64,000 nucleotides of DNA from Manihot esculenta (taxonomy: Eukaryota > Streptophyta > Magnoliopsida > Malpighiales > Euphorbiaceae): contig NC_035170.2 in NCBI RefSeq assembly GCF_001659605.2, forward strand, positions 29,120,020-29,184,019. Direction: 5' to 3'. The notes beneath the pieces are model-generated. The model had not been told where the DNA came from, ran no database searches, and saw nothing but the letters and a program-made list of their open reading frames with translations. A program made the position numbers and the translations under genes. Shown piece after piece: positions 11,991-24,489 of this stretch (its first letter is position 1; the number at the start of each line of letters is the position of its first letter).

Positions 11991-14900
11991 ATGGATGCTA
12001 CTTCTTCAACCCCTTCTTGCAAATATGATGTTTTTATTAGCTTTAGAGGGAAAGATATTCGTGGGGGTTTTCTCTCCCATCTCTTTGATGCTTTGCAGCG
12101 AAAACAAATCAATCCTTTCATGGATGAAAACCTTCGTAAAGGAGAAGAGATCTCACCTGCTCTCTTGGAAACAATTCAAGATTCTTATGTCTCAATTGTT
12201 GTTTTCTCTCAAAATTATGCAGATTCTCCATGGTGCTTGGATGAGCTTGTGAAGATACTTGAATGCAAGGAAATTTTAGGACAATTAGTCCTATCAATTT
12301 TTTACCATGTAGATCCAACTGATGTTCAAGATCTCATTGGGAATTTCGGCGAGGCATTTGCGGTTGCTAAGCATGGAGAAGAAGTCAAAGGTTGTTTAGA
12401 CAAGGTGGATAAGTGGCGTCGTGCTCTGATGGAAATAAGCAATTTATCAGGATGGGATTCACGGAATATCAAGTAATTCTGTTGATTTTTTTACTATTCT
12501 TGTTTTTGTTTGCATGTATATGTAATCGCGTATTATCAATTTACTTAGAAGCGAGTCTAAGCCTCTAAGGGTGGTTTGCTTTGACTTACTAGCATTTGTT
12601 CTTCATATATATTAGGTCTGAATCCAAACTAGTTGAGGAAATTGCCAATGATGTTTGGAAGAAATTAAGTCTCATCTCCTCAAGTGATTCCTACAATGAC
12701 AACTTAGTTGGGATGGAATCACGTCTGAAGAAAGTGGAATCCTTGTTATGTATTGAATCAATAAATGATAGAAGAGTAATAGGAATTTGGGGGATGGGAG
12801 GTATTGGCAAGACAACTATTGCTGGTGAAGTATTTAATCGAATTATGGATAAATTTGATGGGCACTGTTTTGTTGTTAATGTCAGAGAGGAGATGAGAAA
12901 ACAAACACCTGTTGTTTTATTAGATAAAATCATTAACCAATTGTTAGGAGAAAAGAATTTACATGTAAGCACACCTCGGCTACCCCCTTTCATTAGGAGA
13001 AGACTTCAGAGTAAAAAGGTTGTCATTGTTTTTGATGATGTGGATGATCCAAACCATCTAAAGCTTTTAGCAGGAGAATGTGCTTTGTACCACAATGGTA
13101 GTAGAATCATTGTAACAAGCAGAGATAGACAAGTACTTAAAAATGTTTGTTCTGAGGGATACATATACGAGGTTGAAAAATTAACTGATGATGAAGCTCT
13201 TTGTCTCTTTAGCTCGTATGCCTTCAAACAAAATCATCCCAAGAAAGGATTTGTGGAAATATCAAAGAAGTTGATAACATATGCTCAAGGTATTCCATTG
13301 GCTCTTGTAATTTTAGGCTCTAATTTGTATGATAAGGGGATTGAAGAATGGGAAAGTGAGTTGGAAAAATTGAAAGAAATTCCTGATATGAATATTCAGG
13401 CAGTTTTGAGAATAAGTTATGATGGACTAGAACGTCATGAAAAGAGCATATTTCTTGATATTGCATGTTTCCTTAAAGGCGAGCCTAAAGATCGTGTTGA
13501 AAGAATATTTGAAGGTTGTGGTTTCTTTCCAAGAAGAGCGATAAGCCGTTTAATTGATAAAGCTCTCATAAGTGTTTCAAATGGTAAGGTAGGCATGCAT
13601 GACTTGCTACAACAAATGGGCAAGGCTGTTGTTTGTGAGGAGTCCAAACAACTTGGGACACGCAGCAGGTTGTGGAAATATAAGGATATTTGTCATGTAT
13701 TGACAAGAGACAAGGTATGGACCAAAAGAATTAATGTGCATATTCTTAATTATACATACATATTATTTATATGCAGTTTTAAGAATTAAGTTCAGTGCCT
13801 ATAATGTTTGTTGTTATTTTCTTAGGGAACTGAAAATATTGAAGGCATATTACTTGATATGTCTGGAAATGGATATTTGGAGCTAAGTCCCACAGCTTTC
13901 ATGAACATGTGCAATCTTAGATTCCTCAAATTCTTCAATGTTTCTACATCCGGACCAGGACGAGTGCTTCTACCTAGTGGCCTTGAATTTCTACCAGAGG
14001 AGCTAAGATATTATCATTGGGAAGACTACCCTTTGAAATCCTTGCCAATAAATTTTTGCCCGAGAAATCTTGTAGAACTTCGCATGCCAGACAGCAACCT
14101 CATCCAACTCTGGAATCAAGAGAAGGTTAGAGTTATTATGCTGCTTTATAAAATTTAGCTACATTGTGCAAAGTTAATTAGCTTCTGCTAATTTTATTGA
14201 CGTTTTGATTACAGGCTCTTGAAAGTTTGAAATTTTTAGACCTCAGCTACTCTTTTGAGTTAACTAAAGTTCCAGACTTGTCAAGTGCCCCGAATCTTGA
14301 GGTTTTATGTTTGAGAGGATGTAGCAACTTGATTGAGATTCCTAGCAGCGTTGGCGAGTCTAAATGTCTAAAAGAAATTGATCTCGAATACTGCTCAAAA
14401 CTGCATAGTATTCCACAAAGCATCTGCAATTTGAAATCTCTTACACACCTTTATATCTCAGGCTGTTTGAATGTCAAAGCATTGCCAGAGAACATGGGGG
14501 ATCTAGAATTGCTGAAGAAACTTTATATATCTGGAAGTGGAATAAAAACATTACCATCCTCCATCAATCAATTGAGAAGATTGGAAGAGTTAAGATGTGC
14601 GAGATGTGAAGGTTTGACATTGCCTCCTTTGACAGGACTGTCCTGTGTGAGGGAAATTGATTTAAGTGACTGTGGGAGTGTTTGGTTTTTAACGTCATTG
14701 GAAGACTTATTTTTAGGTGGAAACAATTTCAAGGCGACACCTGCAAGCATTAAACATCTAACTGAGTTGAGGGGGCTTTTATTAAAAGGTTGCAAGAGAC
14801 TTAAATGTTTACCAGAGCTTCCGTCATGCTTAGAAGATTTAGATGCATCAGATTGCACATCTTTGGAATCTGCATCAACTTCATTCCTTTTCTTAGAACA

Positions 14901-15766
14901 TGATGATGAAAAAGAAGCAAAACGACTTAAGTTTCATAATTGCATCAATTTGGATAAGAACGTGCATGATAAAGTAATGGAGGATGTATTGAATACGCAT
15001 CTGTTAAAACACAAGGTATGCCTTACTTTCTCTGGTCTTACAAGAATCAACCCTTTTGAGTGTACAATTTTTGTTTATTATTATTAGTTTTCTTAAAAAA
15101 TTTATAATTTCCATGGTACAGATTGTTGAGTTATGCATACCGGGGGTTGAAGTGCCTGAAACGATGAGATATAAGAACAAAAGTGGATCTTCTCTTTCAT
15201 TCAGACTAGATCAGGCAAATTTGACTGGTTTTTCTTTATGTGCTGTTTTTGATCCAAAAGTTTTTTCTCATGATCATATTATAGACATTAGCTGCATAGC
15301 TAACTTCGTCGGAAAATCTGGACATAGCAGTGAAAATTTCATTTTCGAGGCCCTGAATTTTGTACTTGATCCCTTATATTCAGAACATGTGTTCCTTTGG
15401 AATAAACTGTTGGACATGGAAGAGAGTTTCCTTGAAGCTTCCTTTCAATTCTGCGTTTCCAGGCACTCGTACGAGCCAAAATATCATGTGGATCGTGATT
15501 ACGATTCTATAATAATGTGTGGAGTGCATCCTATATTTCGAGAGGATCGTCTTTCCAGAGATAAAAAGAGAAGCAGAATTGAAGAAGATAAGGAAGATGA
15601 ACCTTCTCTTCAAAGATTGAAAAACAAGACCGAGAACCTTCGCATTCGCAGGATGAATCATCAGGAACTTCGTCTTTATATTGACCATTGGCACAGAAGA
15701 AGCAATAAATTGGGGTTAACTATACAGCGGTTGCTTTGTAAAAATTCTCAAATGCATGGCAATTGA
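11991..15766 (+). CDS. TNL1: TIR-NB-ARC-LRR-C-JID immune receptor, five exons
   Basis: Predicted intracellular immune receptor of about 1108 residues. Exons: 11991-12472, 12616-13714, 13826-14125, 14215-15015, 15122-15766, all with GT..AG introns and consistent phase. TIR, residues 12-160: DVFISFRGKD and SPWCLDELV, with the candidate NADase glutamate at E85. NB-ARC: P-loop GMGGIGKTT at about 220-228, kinase-2 VVIVFDDVDD at about 296-305, RNBS-B GSRIIVTSRD, GIPLAL, FLDIACFL, and MHD at 488-490. The LRR region is followed by a C-JID (IPGVEVPETMRY). A basic KKRSR near the C-terminus could be a nuclear signal (inference). Compared with TNL2/3 it lacks six codons in the LRR exon at about 14670. 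Its ancestral TGA reads TGG, adding a short tail that ends at 15766. Retention of intron 1 would end translation at 12474-12476, giving a TIR-only protein. Confidence 0.9.
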
Positions 15767-17481
15767 CAAAGCAATACAAGCCAATAATTGCAAACCAAGA
15801 CAGTTTTGCTTTGCTTTTTGCATGAAAAACTCCTACTCATGATACCTTCAAGGGATGAGATATGATCGACGCTGAATTAGTATTTTTGTGTATTTTTTAA
15901 TAATGTTTTCTAATTTTCCATTAACAAATTTAGTTTAATTGAATTAATTGTATGCTATACTGTTAATTACTTTTCTTAAACATCGCTCTAGTGTCACATC
16001 AACCCTTATTCATTATTTAGGTTTCGATTGTTTTATTAAAATTATTTTTATATTTAAAATATTTTTTAAAAATTAATTAATAAAAAATATTTTTTATAAA
16101 AAAAATTATTTCAGGAAAAAAAAGACTTTTTTAATATATATATAAATTTATTAAAATATTTTATTTTTAAATTAAAAAATTAAAAAATTAAAAATGAGTT
16201 ATTTTATTAAAATAATGTTAAATATAAATTATTTTCACATCTAAAGAAATCTTAGACTTAAATTAAATTCTAGTTAGCATTAACTTTTAAATTAAGTATG
16301 TGAGCATAATTTATAATAAATTTATTATGAAAAAAAATTAGGATAAAATTATTAAAAGGGAAAAAAATTTATGATTGTTTTTTTAAAAAATATTATGACT
16401 TGTGGAGGGATTGAAAAATCAAGAAATTTATTTGTTAGCAATATTATTATGTTTGAAATATTATGAATTTAAATAAATATTATAATTAAATTGTGTCGTT
16501 TGAATTTATTTTTTTAAAATTTATATAATTTATAATTTTTTTTATAATTTTGCTACTTTATTAATTTTGAAAATACGAATTTTTTGCCGTTAAAAAAAAC
16601 TGATCCAACATTTAAAATATGTAAATTAATCTATTCATATGCTTACGAAAAAGATTTTTTTTAAATTAATTCCAATTTAATAAAATGCCTTTACCATTGC
16701 TTTAATGATCTGTCCAATCAATCATTATATCTGCCATTTAAAATTTTAATTAACTTTTATTCGGTTCAAATAGATTTATTTACACCACAGAAAATAATTT
16801 AAATATGAAAATTATTTTTAATAATTTTTTTAAAAAATAATTTATTATGTGTTTTTTTTTTTAAAAATAAAATTACTAATTGTATTAACGAGATTTCATC
16901 AAATAAATAGAGATATCATCCTAAATAAAAAAATTATTATATCTAATAGATTTTTTAGCCAAAATATGAGCAGTAATCTAACAAATATTTACAATCATTC
17001 AAAATCAAATCCCTGTATGAAATAATTTGATAAAAATATTTTTCAAATGTCTGTTTAAATCCCTACATAAGATAATAATATTTTCTTCTTCAGTGATAGT
17101 CAATCAACACATATTGTCTTTTATGGGAAATGAGAAAGAAGTTAGGTTTAAGAAGAGGAAAATGCGAGAATATCGAGTTACAAAAAGATCACAGAGAAAA
17201 ACTCACGTCGAATTTATTATGTATTCTGTAATTATCATTTAAAAAATAAAAATACTTATAAAATTATATATAATAGTGTTAAAAAATTCTCAAAATCTAA
17301 AAATAAATTATCTTTTGAAAAAATAAATTATTTTTCTTTAAAAATAATTTAATTTTTATAAAAAAAATCTTTTTAACACTTTTTAGTGTTTAAATTTTAA
17401 AATATTATTTTAATTATAGCCCATCGAACTAATGTTGATCTAAATTATTTAAAATTAATATTTTTTACTTAATAGAATTTA
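15767..17481. other. TNL1 3' flank, AT-rich
   Basis: No gene seen. Most of the stretch to about 17000 is alignable by eye to the 3' flanks of TNL3 (60900-62900, minus a MITE) and TNL2 (28600-28760 plus 42643-43680, split by a retrotransposon). It therefore serves as the empty-site reference for both insertions. The last bases, 17473-17481 (tagaattta), are the target-site duplication of the MULE. Confidence 0.75.
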
Positions 17482-17639
17482 GAAAGATTTACAATTTAGT
17501 CTTTGGATATTACCATTATTAATAAGTTAGTCCCTATATTTTCAGAAACCTACTAAAACGTCCTTACATAATCAAACCATTAACAAATCAGTCCTTTCAT
17601 CCACTGTTACCATATTTTCCATTAAAAATAAGATGAAAA
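17482..17639 (+). repeat. Left terminal inverted repeat of the MULE
   Basis: Begins GAAAGATTTACAATTTAGTC and pairs with the reverse complement of 22391-22548 (GGGAGATTTACAATTTAGTT) over about 158 bp with a modest number of mismatches. The inner stretch around 17555-17610, with CGTCCTTACATAATCAAACC, is the best conserved part. Confidence 0.93.
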
Positions 17640-17941
17640 TGAGAGAGAATATTTTAAAAATCCAATTTTACCCTTTTCAATCCCTATTAGGTAGAAATGT
17701 ATGGTTAGATTTGCCATAACAGTCCGATCACAACCTTAAAAGCAACCTCTCGTCATCTCTCGGTAGGCAATCCTCCATTTACTCTCTCACCCTCGACGAG
17801 CTTCAGCACACTCTCTGTGAGGGACTACCTTCAACATCGACCAAGCACTGAAAGGATTCTACCTCCGTTCCTAATAGCCGACGATCAAGCACCTAAAGGA
17901 TTCATTCTATCTTCACAAGAATATCTGGCATCAACGAATTG

Positions 17942-18325
17942 ATGGGAAGCTGGGATGGTGGTTACATGAATGTGAATTGTTGTTGTGGAAAAAGAGCGGG
18001 GGTTCGCATATCTGAATCTATTAGTAATCCAAATAAGTTGTATTATTACTGTCGAGATAACAAATGTGTGTCATTTCTTGGGTGGTGCATTCCAATAAAT
18101 GTGAACTCTCCAACATCAAACAGTATAGGTGAAGGGTTAGAGATATTCAAAGCCAACTTATCAAGGACGATTGCAGAGACTAAAGAAGAGTTGATGAAGA
18201 TTAATGAAGAGACAAAAAAATTATATGTAAAGCTGCAGAAAATTGAAGCTATTTTGAACCAGATGAAGAATTGTATGATAATTATGTTGTTACTCTTGAT
18301 AGTGTTTGCTGTAAAAACACTTTAA
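17942..18325 (+). CDS. MULE accessory ORF: GRF-type zinc finger, coiled coil and C-terminal membrane anchor
   Basis: 127 residues from the ATG at 17942. Residues 13-49 fit a GRF-type zinc finger: C13 and C15 (CCCG), then NPNKLYYYC (C37), C42 and W48 (VSFLGW). Residues ~65-107 are acidic, basic and heptad-like (TIAETKEELMKINEETKKL), suggesting a coiled coil. A hydrophobic run (IIMLLLLIVFAV) ends the protein, a likely tail anchor. The ORF lies just inside the left TIR and faces the transposase tail to tail, with about 0.7 kb between them. The frame is intact although the transposase is not. Small GRF proteins are known in plant genomes, but a role in transposition is only inferred here from position. 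GRF fingers in other proteins bind single-stranded nucleic acid. Confidence 0.72.
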   Translation: MGSWDGGYMNVNCCCGKRAGVRISESISNPNKLYYYCRDNKCVSFLGWCIPINVNSPTSNSIGEGLEIFKANLSRTIAETKEELMKINEETKKLYVKLQKIEAILNQMKNCMIIMLLLLIVFAVKTL

Positions 18326-19048
18326 AAAGTTGTTTAGATGCAATATATAAAGTTGCAGAAGTTAGAAGTTATTTTCAACCAGATTGTAGTATGTTCTTTA
18401 TGTATAAATGAATTTTGTATTGTTTTTCTAAGTTGGATGATTGGAATTTTAGCATATTAGTTTCTTGTAAGTGAATGGTTAAAATGAAGGACCAAACAGT
18501 TGTAATGATTCAAAACTGGAGGACGTAATAGTTTCTAAATTTAATATATAAGGACTAAAAAATTGTAAATTTTAAAACTTAAAGGACTGAGAAATTTTGA
18601 ATATTTAAATAGATGAACTAAAAAGTTGTAAAATTAAAAGTAATAGAAGAGTGATACTGTTACATTTATCCAACTGTAACTTAATATCAAGTACAAACAA
18701 ATCTTATAAATGCACAATGAATAAAATTGGAGCTGAGCAAATGAAATTAAAAGCATAACTTCATTAATATATCCTTTTTGTTTAAATATGTATTACAAAA
18801 TCAGACTTGATCATTACAATGTCATACATCTATTACTGCCATTTTAATGGTCAAGTAAGGCCAATATCTGTAACATTATACCAATATCTATGATAAACTC
18901 CCCTAAAAAAGAATCTGTGCACAGATTTACAATATTCTCAGATTTACAATCCAATGTCCCAAAAAACATGTTTTTCCAAAATGTATAAATCATATCCCAT
19001 CAACTAACAAAATTCTCAAAAAGATAATTTTATATTTCAAAGGCTCCT

Positions 19049-21886
19049 TTAGGTTATTGGTCCACCACTTGATCCCACTTGATTAGTATTAACCACTCTT
19101 GAAGTCCCTGTACCTAATGCAGTAGTGTGTTTCCTCTTCTTTTGACTTGCAGCCATGCCTGCAATTAGAAAAATACATAAAAAGGTTAAAAAGGTTAAAA
19201 TAGATTCATTATATGCAAGCAAACAAATGTATAGTCACCCCAACAGCAATATATTGGCAAGTTCTCTTATTGTGGCCTGTTCGTAAGCGCCTAACACAAG
19301 TGACAATTGATGTCTTCCTTCCTCTTGCTGGTGGTTCACTCTCATCTCTCTTTCTAGCCTTTCTTGGCCTTCCTGGTCGCCTCCTCAAAGGAGGTGGCAA
19401 CATTGATGGGTGTTCATTATCAGATTCAAGCTCAGTTTGAAGAATAGGATTTATGGCACCTGCATAAACTCTTGAATAGCACTGCACAGTGTAATATTCA
19501 TGGCAAAACTCTTCAATATTACCCCTAACATATGCAATTGCTCTGGCAGAATGCTTGCATGGTAAACCACTTATATCCCATCATTCACAACTGCATGTCC
19601 TTTTAGCTAAACTTATAGCAAACCTACATGGACCCTCATGAACCTCATACTCTTCATTTCTACCAGGGAGCAACTTAAGAAACCTATTGGCAGTAATGAT
19701 TTTATTCAATACTTTCTTTATTATTGGTGTAACTATCTCTTCTCATGGTCGAGCTTTAACAAATCTTTTATGCAACCTAACCATACGTTTCTGCCTAATT
19801 GATTCAATAATATTGATAATAGGCAAACCTCTCAATTTCACTATCCATGCATTGAATGATTCGGTCATGTTGTTAGTGTAATTGTCACACTTAGCTTCAG
19901 GCCAGAATGCATGTCTATTCCATTGACTGAAGGGTATGTTGATCAACCAGTGATATGGCTTTTGATCTCGCTTGGGATTCAAATTCTTCATGTGAAGCCA
20001 AAACTCATAAGAATGAGTACTCTTTGCAGCATTCCAAAAATCATCTCTGAGCATGAGTCCAGGGAACTCTTTCTTGAAATTCATGTATAAATGCCTGCAA
20101 CAAACTCTATGAGATGCATTGGGAAATATATTTTTGACAGCATCAACGAGTCCCTACAACCAAAAAAATAGTTAGTAACTTAAATTAATAGCATATAATT
20201 CAATATGCTAAATTAAAAAAAAAGTGAATATTAATTCATACCTTTTGCTTATCTGACATAATAGTTAAAGGCCTATCATCAGTTCCTCCACCAATGCAAG
20301 AATAAAGATTCTCTAGGAAAAAAGTCCAGCTATCACTACATTCTGCTTCAACTATAGAAAATGCAAGAGGTAGCACACCTCTATTTCCATCCAGTATGAC
20401 TGCAACTAGGAAAATCCCTCCATATGGACCCTTCAAGTGACAACCATCTAATCCTATAAAGGGTCTGCAACCATTCTCAAATCCAAACTTTATAACATCA
20501 AACATAATCCATATTCTTTGAAAAACAAAAGGATCATCTTCATTAACCCTTGGAGGTGGCTGAATTTTTACAACTATACCTGGGTTATATGTTTGCAAAT
20601 AATGGACATATTTCTTAAGTTTTTTGAAACTTTCACAATGCATGCCTATATTCTCATCTCTAGCCTTGCACCTGGCTCTATATAATTGCCACACAGGAAC
20701 TTCCACACTCCATTTTTCCATAAACTCATACTGCATGAGTTCATAACTCATGTCAGGGTCTACCCTCAGTTTTCCCCTTAGTTTTTCTACTATCCACTTA
20801 GTGTTTGAATTCAAATTTTCATTTCTTAATGGTCTTATGCATGTGTGCTCATCATGCAGAGTCTTAACCATGAAAGTGACTTGGTCAGACAGAACTGATG
20901 CATGAAACCTCTAGGGACATCCTGTACTGGAACTCTTAGCTGTTAATCTAGTAGAGTCATTTTTAACTCTTGTAATATCATATCCCCCCTTAATAGCATA
21001 ATCTCTCATCGCATTCCTCAAAGTTGCAATGTCATTAAAAACTTGGCCCTCTTTAAACAAAATCCCTTCTCCTTCATTGTGTTGGAAGGGATCATTATAC
21101 ATGCCATGATAAGGATCAATATATTTTTTCTTCCTCTTATTTGGATCATAAGACTCATTCTCACTATCTTCAATCTCTTTGTCATTGTCACTAGCATAAT
21201 CTGATAACCCATTTGACTCTTCAATACTAATTTCATTGTCAAATACAACTTCTTCAGGTAAATCATCTCCAACCTCACTGTCATTGAATGATACATCACT
21301 TTCAGAATCACTTTGTGGTGATTCATTGGCCTCTTCCCCTAACTGCCCACTTTCACTAACCCTTTCCTGTCTTATTCCTCTACCTCTAGTAAAACTGCTT
21401 CTTCCTCCCTTTCCTCTTAATGGCACACTCCTACCCCTACCTCTTGTGGACCCATCCCTACTTAATGGGGGAGTGTTTCTACCTAAGGCATCATCAAGGT
21501 TAATATCCTCAACAATTAATATTACCACCCTCACTAAGGTTAATGCCCTCACCAGTATTACTGCCCTCACCAATAATACTAACATCATCATCATCATCGT
21601 CATCATCAGGCATCTTAGTGTTAAGAGGGACCCCTTTTACTTGTACAGTCAAAGGCAATCTATGACTAGGTTTGTACAACTCAAAAGCCAACATTAAATC
21701 ATCATCATTTTCTACACTCATCCCATTACCAACAACAAACGTAACAAATGATGCAGCTATGTTAAACATCTTATAAACATCAGACAACAAGGATATGTAC
21801 AAATACCTTCCAATGGGGACATTATATATGGAATCAGTTTTATTTTCATATATCAACACCACAGTAAATCTCTCTTCCACAGTCAT
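19049..21886 (-). pseudogene. MULE transposase (mudrA-like), degenerate
   Basis: Minus-strand gene from the ATG at 21884-21886. It begins with a PB1-like domain (MTVEERFTVVLIYEN), then an acidic and RG-rich linker and a MuDR-type DNA-binding region. The DDE catalytic core has first D in GLDGCHLKGPYGG, second D in IMSDKQK and E in NNMTESFNAW. A SWIM zinc finger (CSCE..W, LPCKH) and a GHNKRTC knuckle remnant follow. An intron of about 80 bp follows SDKQK (around 20157-20240), and a short last exon (19049-19158) encodes a basic tail (ASQKKRKHTTAL). Damage seen: a frameshift near 21520-21560; a stop in a conserved C-x-W-R-x-H-A-S context near 20911; a TGA near 19743; a TGA replacing a Trp inside the SWIM finger near 19577; and an Arg in place of a knuckle Cys. 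It is not functional as read. Confidence 0.88.
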
Positions 21887-22390
21887 GTCTTCAGACCTGC
21901 ACATATAAATCATACATTCTTTAATTATATAAAATCTCCAAAAAAAAAATACACTAAAACTATCAGTAACAGTAAGTGGTACCCACATGCTTTACTATAA
22001 TACAAACTTTATGGTCACACATCCATAGAAAACAAACAAAAGAAAGCACAAAAAGTTATCTTTCCCCACTTGTTCGACAGAAACCAACAAAATCGGGACC
22101 ACAACTTCACTTCGACAGAAACTAATTTCTCTTCGACAAAAACCAACAAAATGGAGAATAGAGGATTTAGGGAAGAAGAGAGAAGTTAGAGATTTGAGAA
22201 GAGAAGTTATCGACTTGGGAGAAGACAGAAAGTTAGGGATTTAGGAAGAGAGAGGTTATCGATTAGGGAAGAAGAGAGAAATTAGGGATTTGAGAAGAGA
22301 GGTTTTCATTTTTGGGAGAAGAGAGAGGTTAGGGATTAGAGGAGAGAGATTATCGATTTAGGGAAAAGTTACACTAAGGTTATTTTGGTC

Positions 22391-22548
22391 TTTTCATTTT
22401 ATTTTTAACGGAAAAAAGGATAACAGTGGATGGAAGGACTGATTTGTTAATGGTTTGATTATGTAAGGACGTTTTAATAAGTTTCTGAAAATGCAGAAAC
22501 TGACTTGTTAATAATGACAATACACATGAACTAAATTGTAAATCTCCC
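22391..22548 (-). repeat. Right terminal inverted repeat of the MULE
   Basis: Inverted partner of 17482-17639. The outer edge reads GTAAATCTCCC on +, directly followed by the second copy of the 9-bp duplication (22549-22557). The bases just inside (22140-22390) are a purine-rich run of GAAGAGAGAAG/TTAGGGATT units. Confidence 0.93.
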
Positions 22549-23458
22549 TAGAATTTATAAAACTTTTCCTGTTTATATTTCTCATATTATATTTTTAATA
22601 TATTTATGCAAATTATTTATGAAACAAATATACGTGTGCTTACTGCAGTAAATAAGAAGAATTATTTATATCTTTAGTAAAAATAAATAATATAATCATA
22701 AATTTTGGTAAAAATTATTAACGAAAAAAATATTATTTAAATATAAAAATTAAAATAATAATAAAAATAATGACAGTTAAAAAATAAAAATAGAATAAAT
22801 ATATAGTAAAAACAATATAAATAAATAAGTTAATTTGTGTGTAAAATATCATACGACAATATGATAGAAAGAATTTTAGTTAATTATAATTTTGCATTCT
22901 TTAATTATAATTTAAAAAATAATGAAATTAAAATTTTACATATAAATTTATTAATAAATTTTATTTTTTAAATTAAAACTGAATAATTAAAAATAAATTA
23001 TCTCGTTGAAATAAAAATATTTAATCGAGTGATTTTAAAATAAAAATGAATTAATTACTTTTTTACAAAATTAAAAGTAATTCTCTATATATTTTGTTAT
23101 AAAGGTGTTTCTTAGTGACGACCTTTATTGTAATTTCACTTTGATGTCACCCCTAAACACGTTTTACTTCCTTTCAGCTATAGATGAAGAATTAATAATG
23201 ACTAATGATAATGAAATAAGGATGTTAAGGATGTCTTCAAAGTTCTAACATGTCATGAGATGTCTTGAAACTTCAAGATATTACCAGGCATTTCTGGTAA
23301 TAACAGGTGCCAAATATTGGCCAAAATCAATTCTAACCACGTAAATTGGTCATCAGCTTTATTGTAAAATCATTTATATATATTACTGTCGTCTTTATTC
23401 TCCTTAAAAAGCAAGCATCCTCTAACCAGAACCCTATTACCACCCCCTTTTGCATAGG
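22549..23458. other. AT-rich block (copy 1) and ankyrin-gene upstream region
   Basis: No gene. The segment 22605-22960 recurs at about 44920-45175 and 56430-56790 (shared run around AATAATATAATCATAAATTT). It is part of the duplicated unit that carries the ankyrin and TNL copies. A TATA-like tttatatatatt at 23374-23385 lies about 85 bases before the ankyrin ATG, and equivalents sit at the same distance before the copies at 47455 and 49912. Confidence 0.65.
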
Positions 23459-23746
23459 ATGTCTATAGAGAACCTCAACCCCTCAATCGAGCATGATCAG
23501 CTTATCATTTATCAATCATCACTGAAAGGGGATGTAGCTGAATTAGATGCATTGCTTCAACAAGATCAACTCATTCTTGATAGGGTCACCATTACTTCCT
23601 GTCATGAAACTCCCTTGCACATTGCAGCCATGCGAGGTCACCTTCAATTTGCACAAGCACTCCTCAAGCGGAAGCCCAAACTAGCCGAGGAGTTAGACTC
23701 TCTTTGCTGCTTGCCTCTTCACTTGGCTTCTGCAGAAGGCTTGTGA
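23459..23746 (+). pseudogene. Ankyrin-repeat protein, N-terminal fragment (copy A)
   Basis: The ATG at 23459 opens a 95-residue frame with two ankyrin repeats (ETPLHIAAMRGHLQFAQALL; LPLHLASAEG), ending at a TGA (23744-23746). Up to SAEG it is colinear with the longer copy at 49912, then the sequence departs completely and no further repeats or membrane domain follow. It is a truncated duplicate of an ACD6/ITN1-type ankyrin-transmembrane gene and most likely non-functional, though a short ankyrin peptide could be made. Confidence 0.75.
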
Positions 23747-23839
23747 AATATTATACTCAAGGAAAAATGGCACAGTGTTAACAATAACAAACGACATAAT
23801 AGAATGAAACAATATTGTTCCGTTAAGTTATTTTTTCTT

Positions 23840-24190
23840 ACTTTTTTCTCTCTCATGTTGCCTTTTTAGTGTGAGAAGTCAACGGTCTTTGCTCTATCGC
23901 TCCCTTCAAACTTCTCTTTGGACTTATTCCATACTTCCTTTAGAATTTCACAATTCATAATTCTAATAAAAATCATATCCATCAAACTAAGATGCAAACA
24001 AATTAAAACTCTCAGCTTTTTCTTTATTAATTCTTCATCATTCTTGATTTGTTTTAGAGTTGGATCAGGACTAAGATTAAGTGAATCTGCTCGGTTTTAA
24101 CAACATCCCACAAACTCTAAATAAGATTTCATTTTAATTATTCAAATATGATAATTTTCTCCATTAAAAAATGGAGGACCCATTCTCATC
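23840..24190 (-). pseudogene. copia gag fragment (copy 1)
   Basis: A diverged minus-strand relic of a UBN2-type copia gag. It is the same fragment as 45276-46565 and 48105-48990, here shortened at its C-terminal (left) end. It lies directly downstream of ankyrin copy A, as in the other two units, so it was duplicated with the ankyrin gene and is not an independent insertion. Confidence 0.65.
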
Positions 24191-24489
24191 AAATTATTAT
24201 TAAACTGCTCTATTTTTAAGACTCAAAAATCAAAAATTCTCTCACACAAAAAAAAATTCACTTCACAAGTCCATTAGAAAATCACATACGAAAAAAATTC
24301 AAATTATCTCTCTTATTTTTCACGAACATATAAAATCTTTTTGTACACAAAAATTACATATAATAATTTTTAAAAATATTAAAATAAATATTATCATAAA
24401 TTATCTCACAAATTTCCAAAATGATTATATAATTTTTCATAATAATTTATTATTTAATGATATAGAAAGATTAAAAGATAAATTAAAAT

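Larger units (their letters stand above)
17482..22548. mobile_element. Complete Mutator-like element (MULE), 5067 bp
   Basis: The ends are long inverted repeats and the element is flanked by a perfect 9-bp direct duplication TAGAATTTA (17473-17481 and 22549-22557), the hallmark of Mutator transposition. It carries two convergent genes: a GRF-type zinc-finger ORF on + near the left end and a MULE transposase on - filling the right half. The transposase is broken by several stops, so this copy could only move with help in trans. Another copy of the same family begins at 63169. Confidence 0.95.

Noticed and set aside
19687..19881. 64-residue + strand ORF with hydrophobic residues
   Set aside because: Shadow of the transposase exon on the opposite strand.
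21236..21697. 153-residue Ser/Leu/Pro-rich + strand ORF
   Set aside because: Antisense shadow of the acidic and RG-rich part of the MULE transposase.
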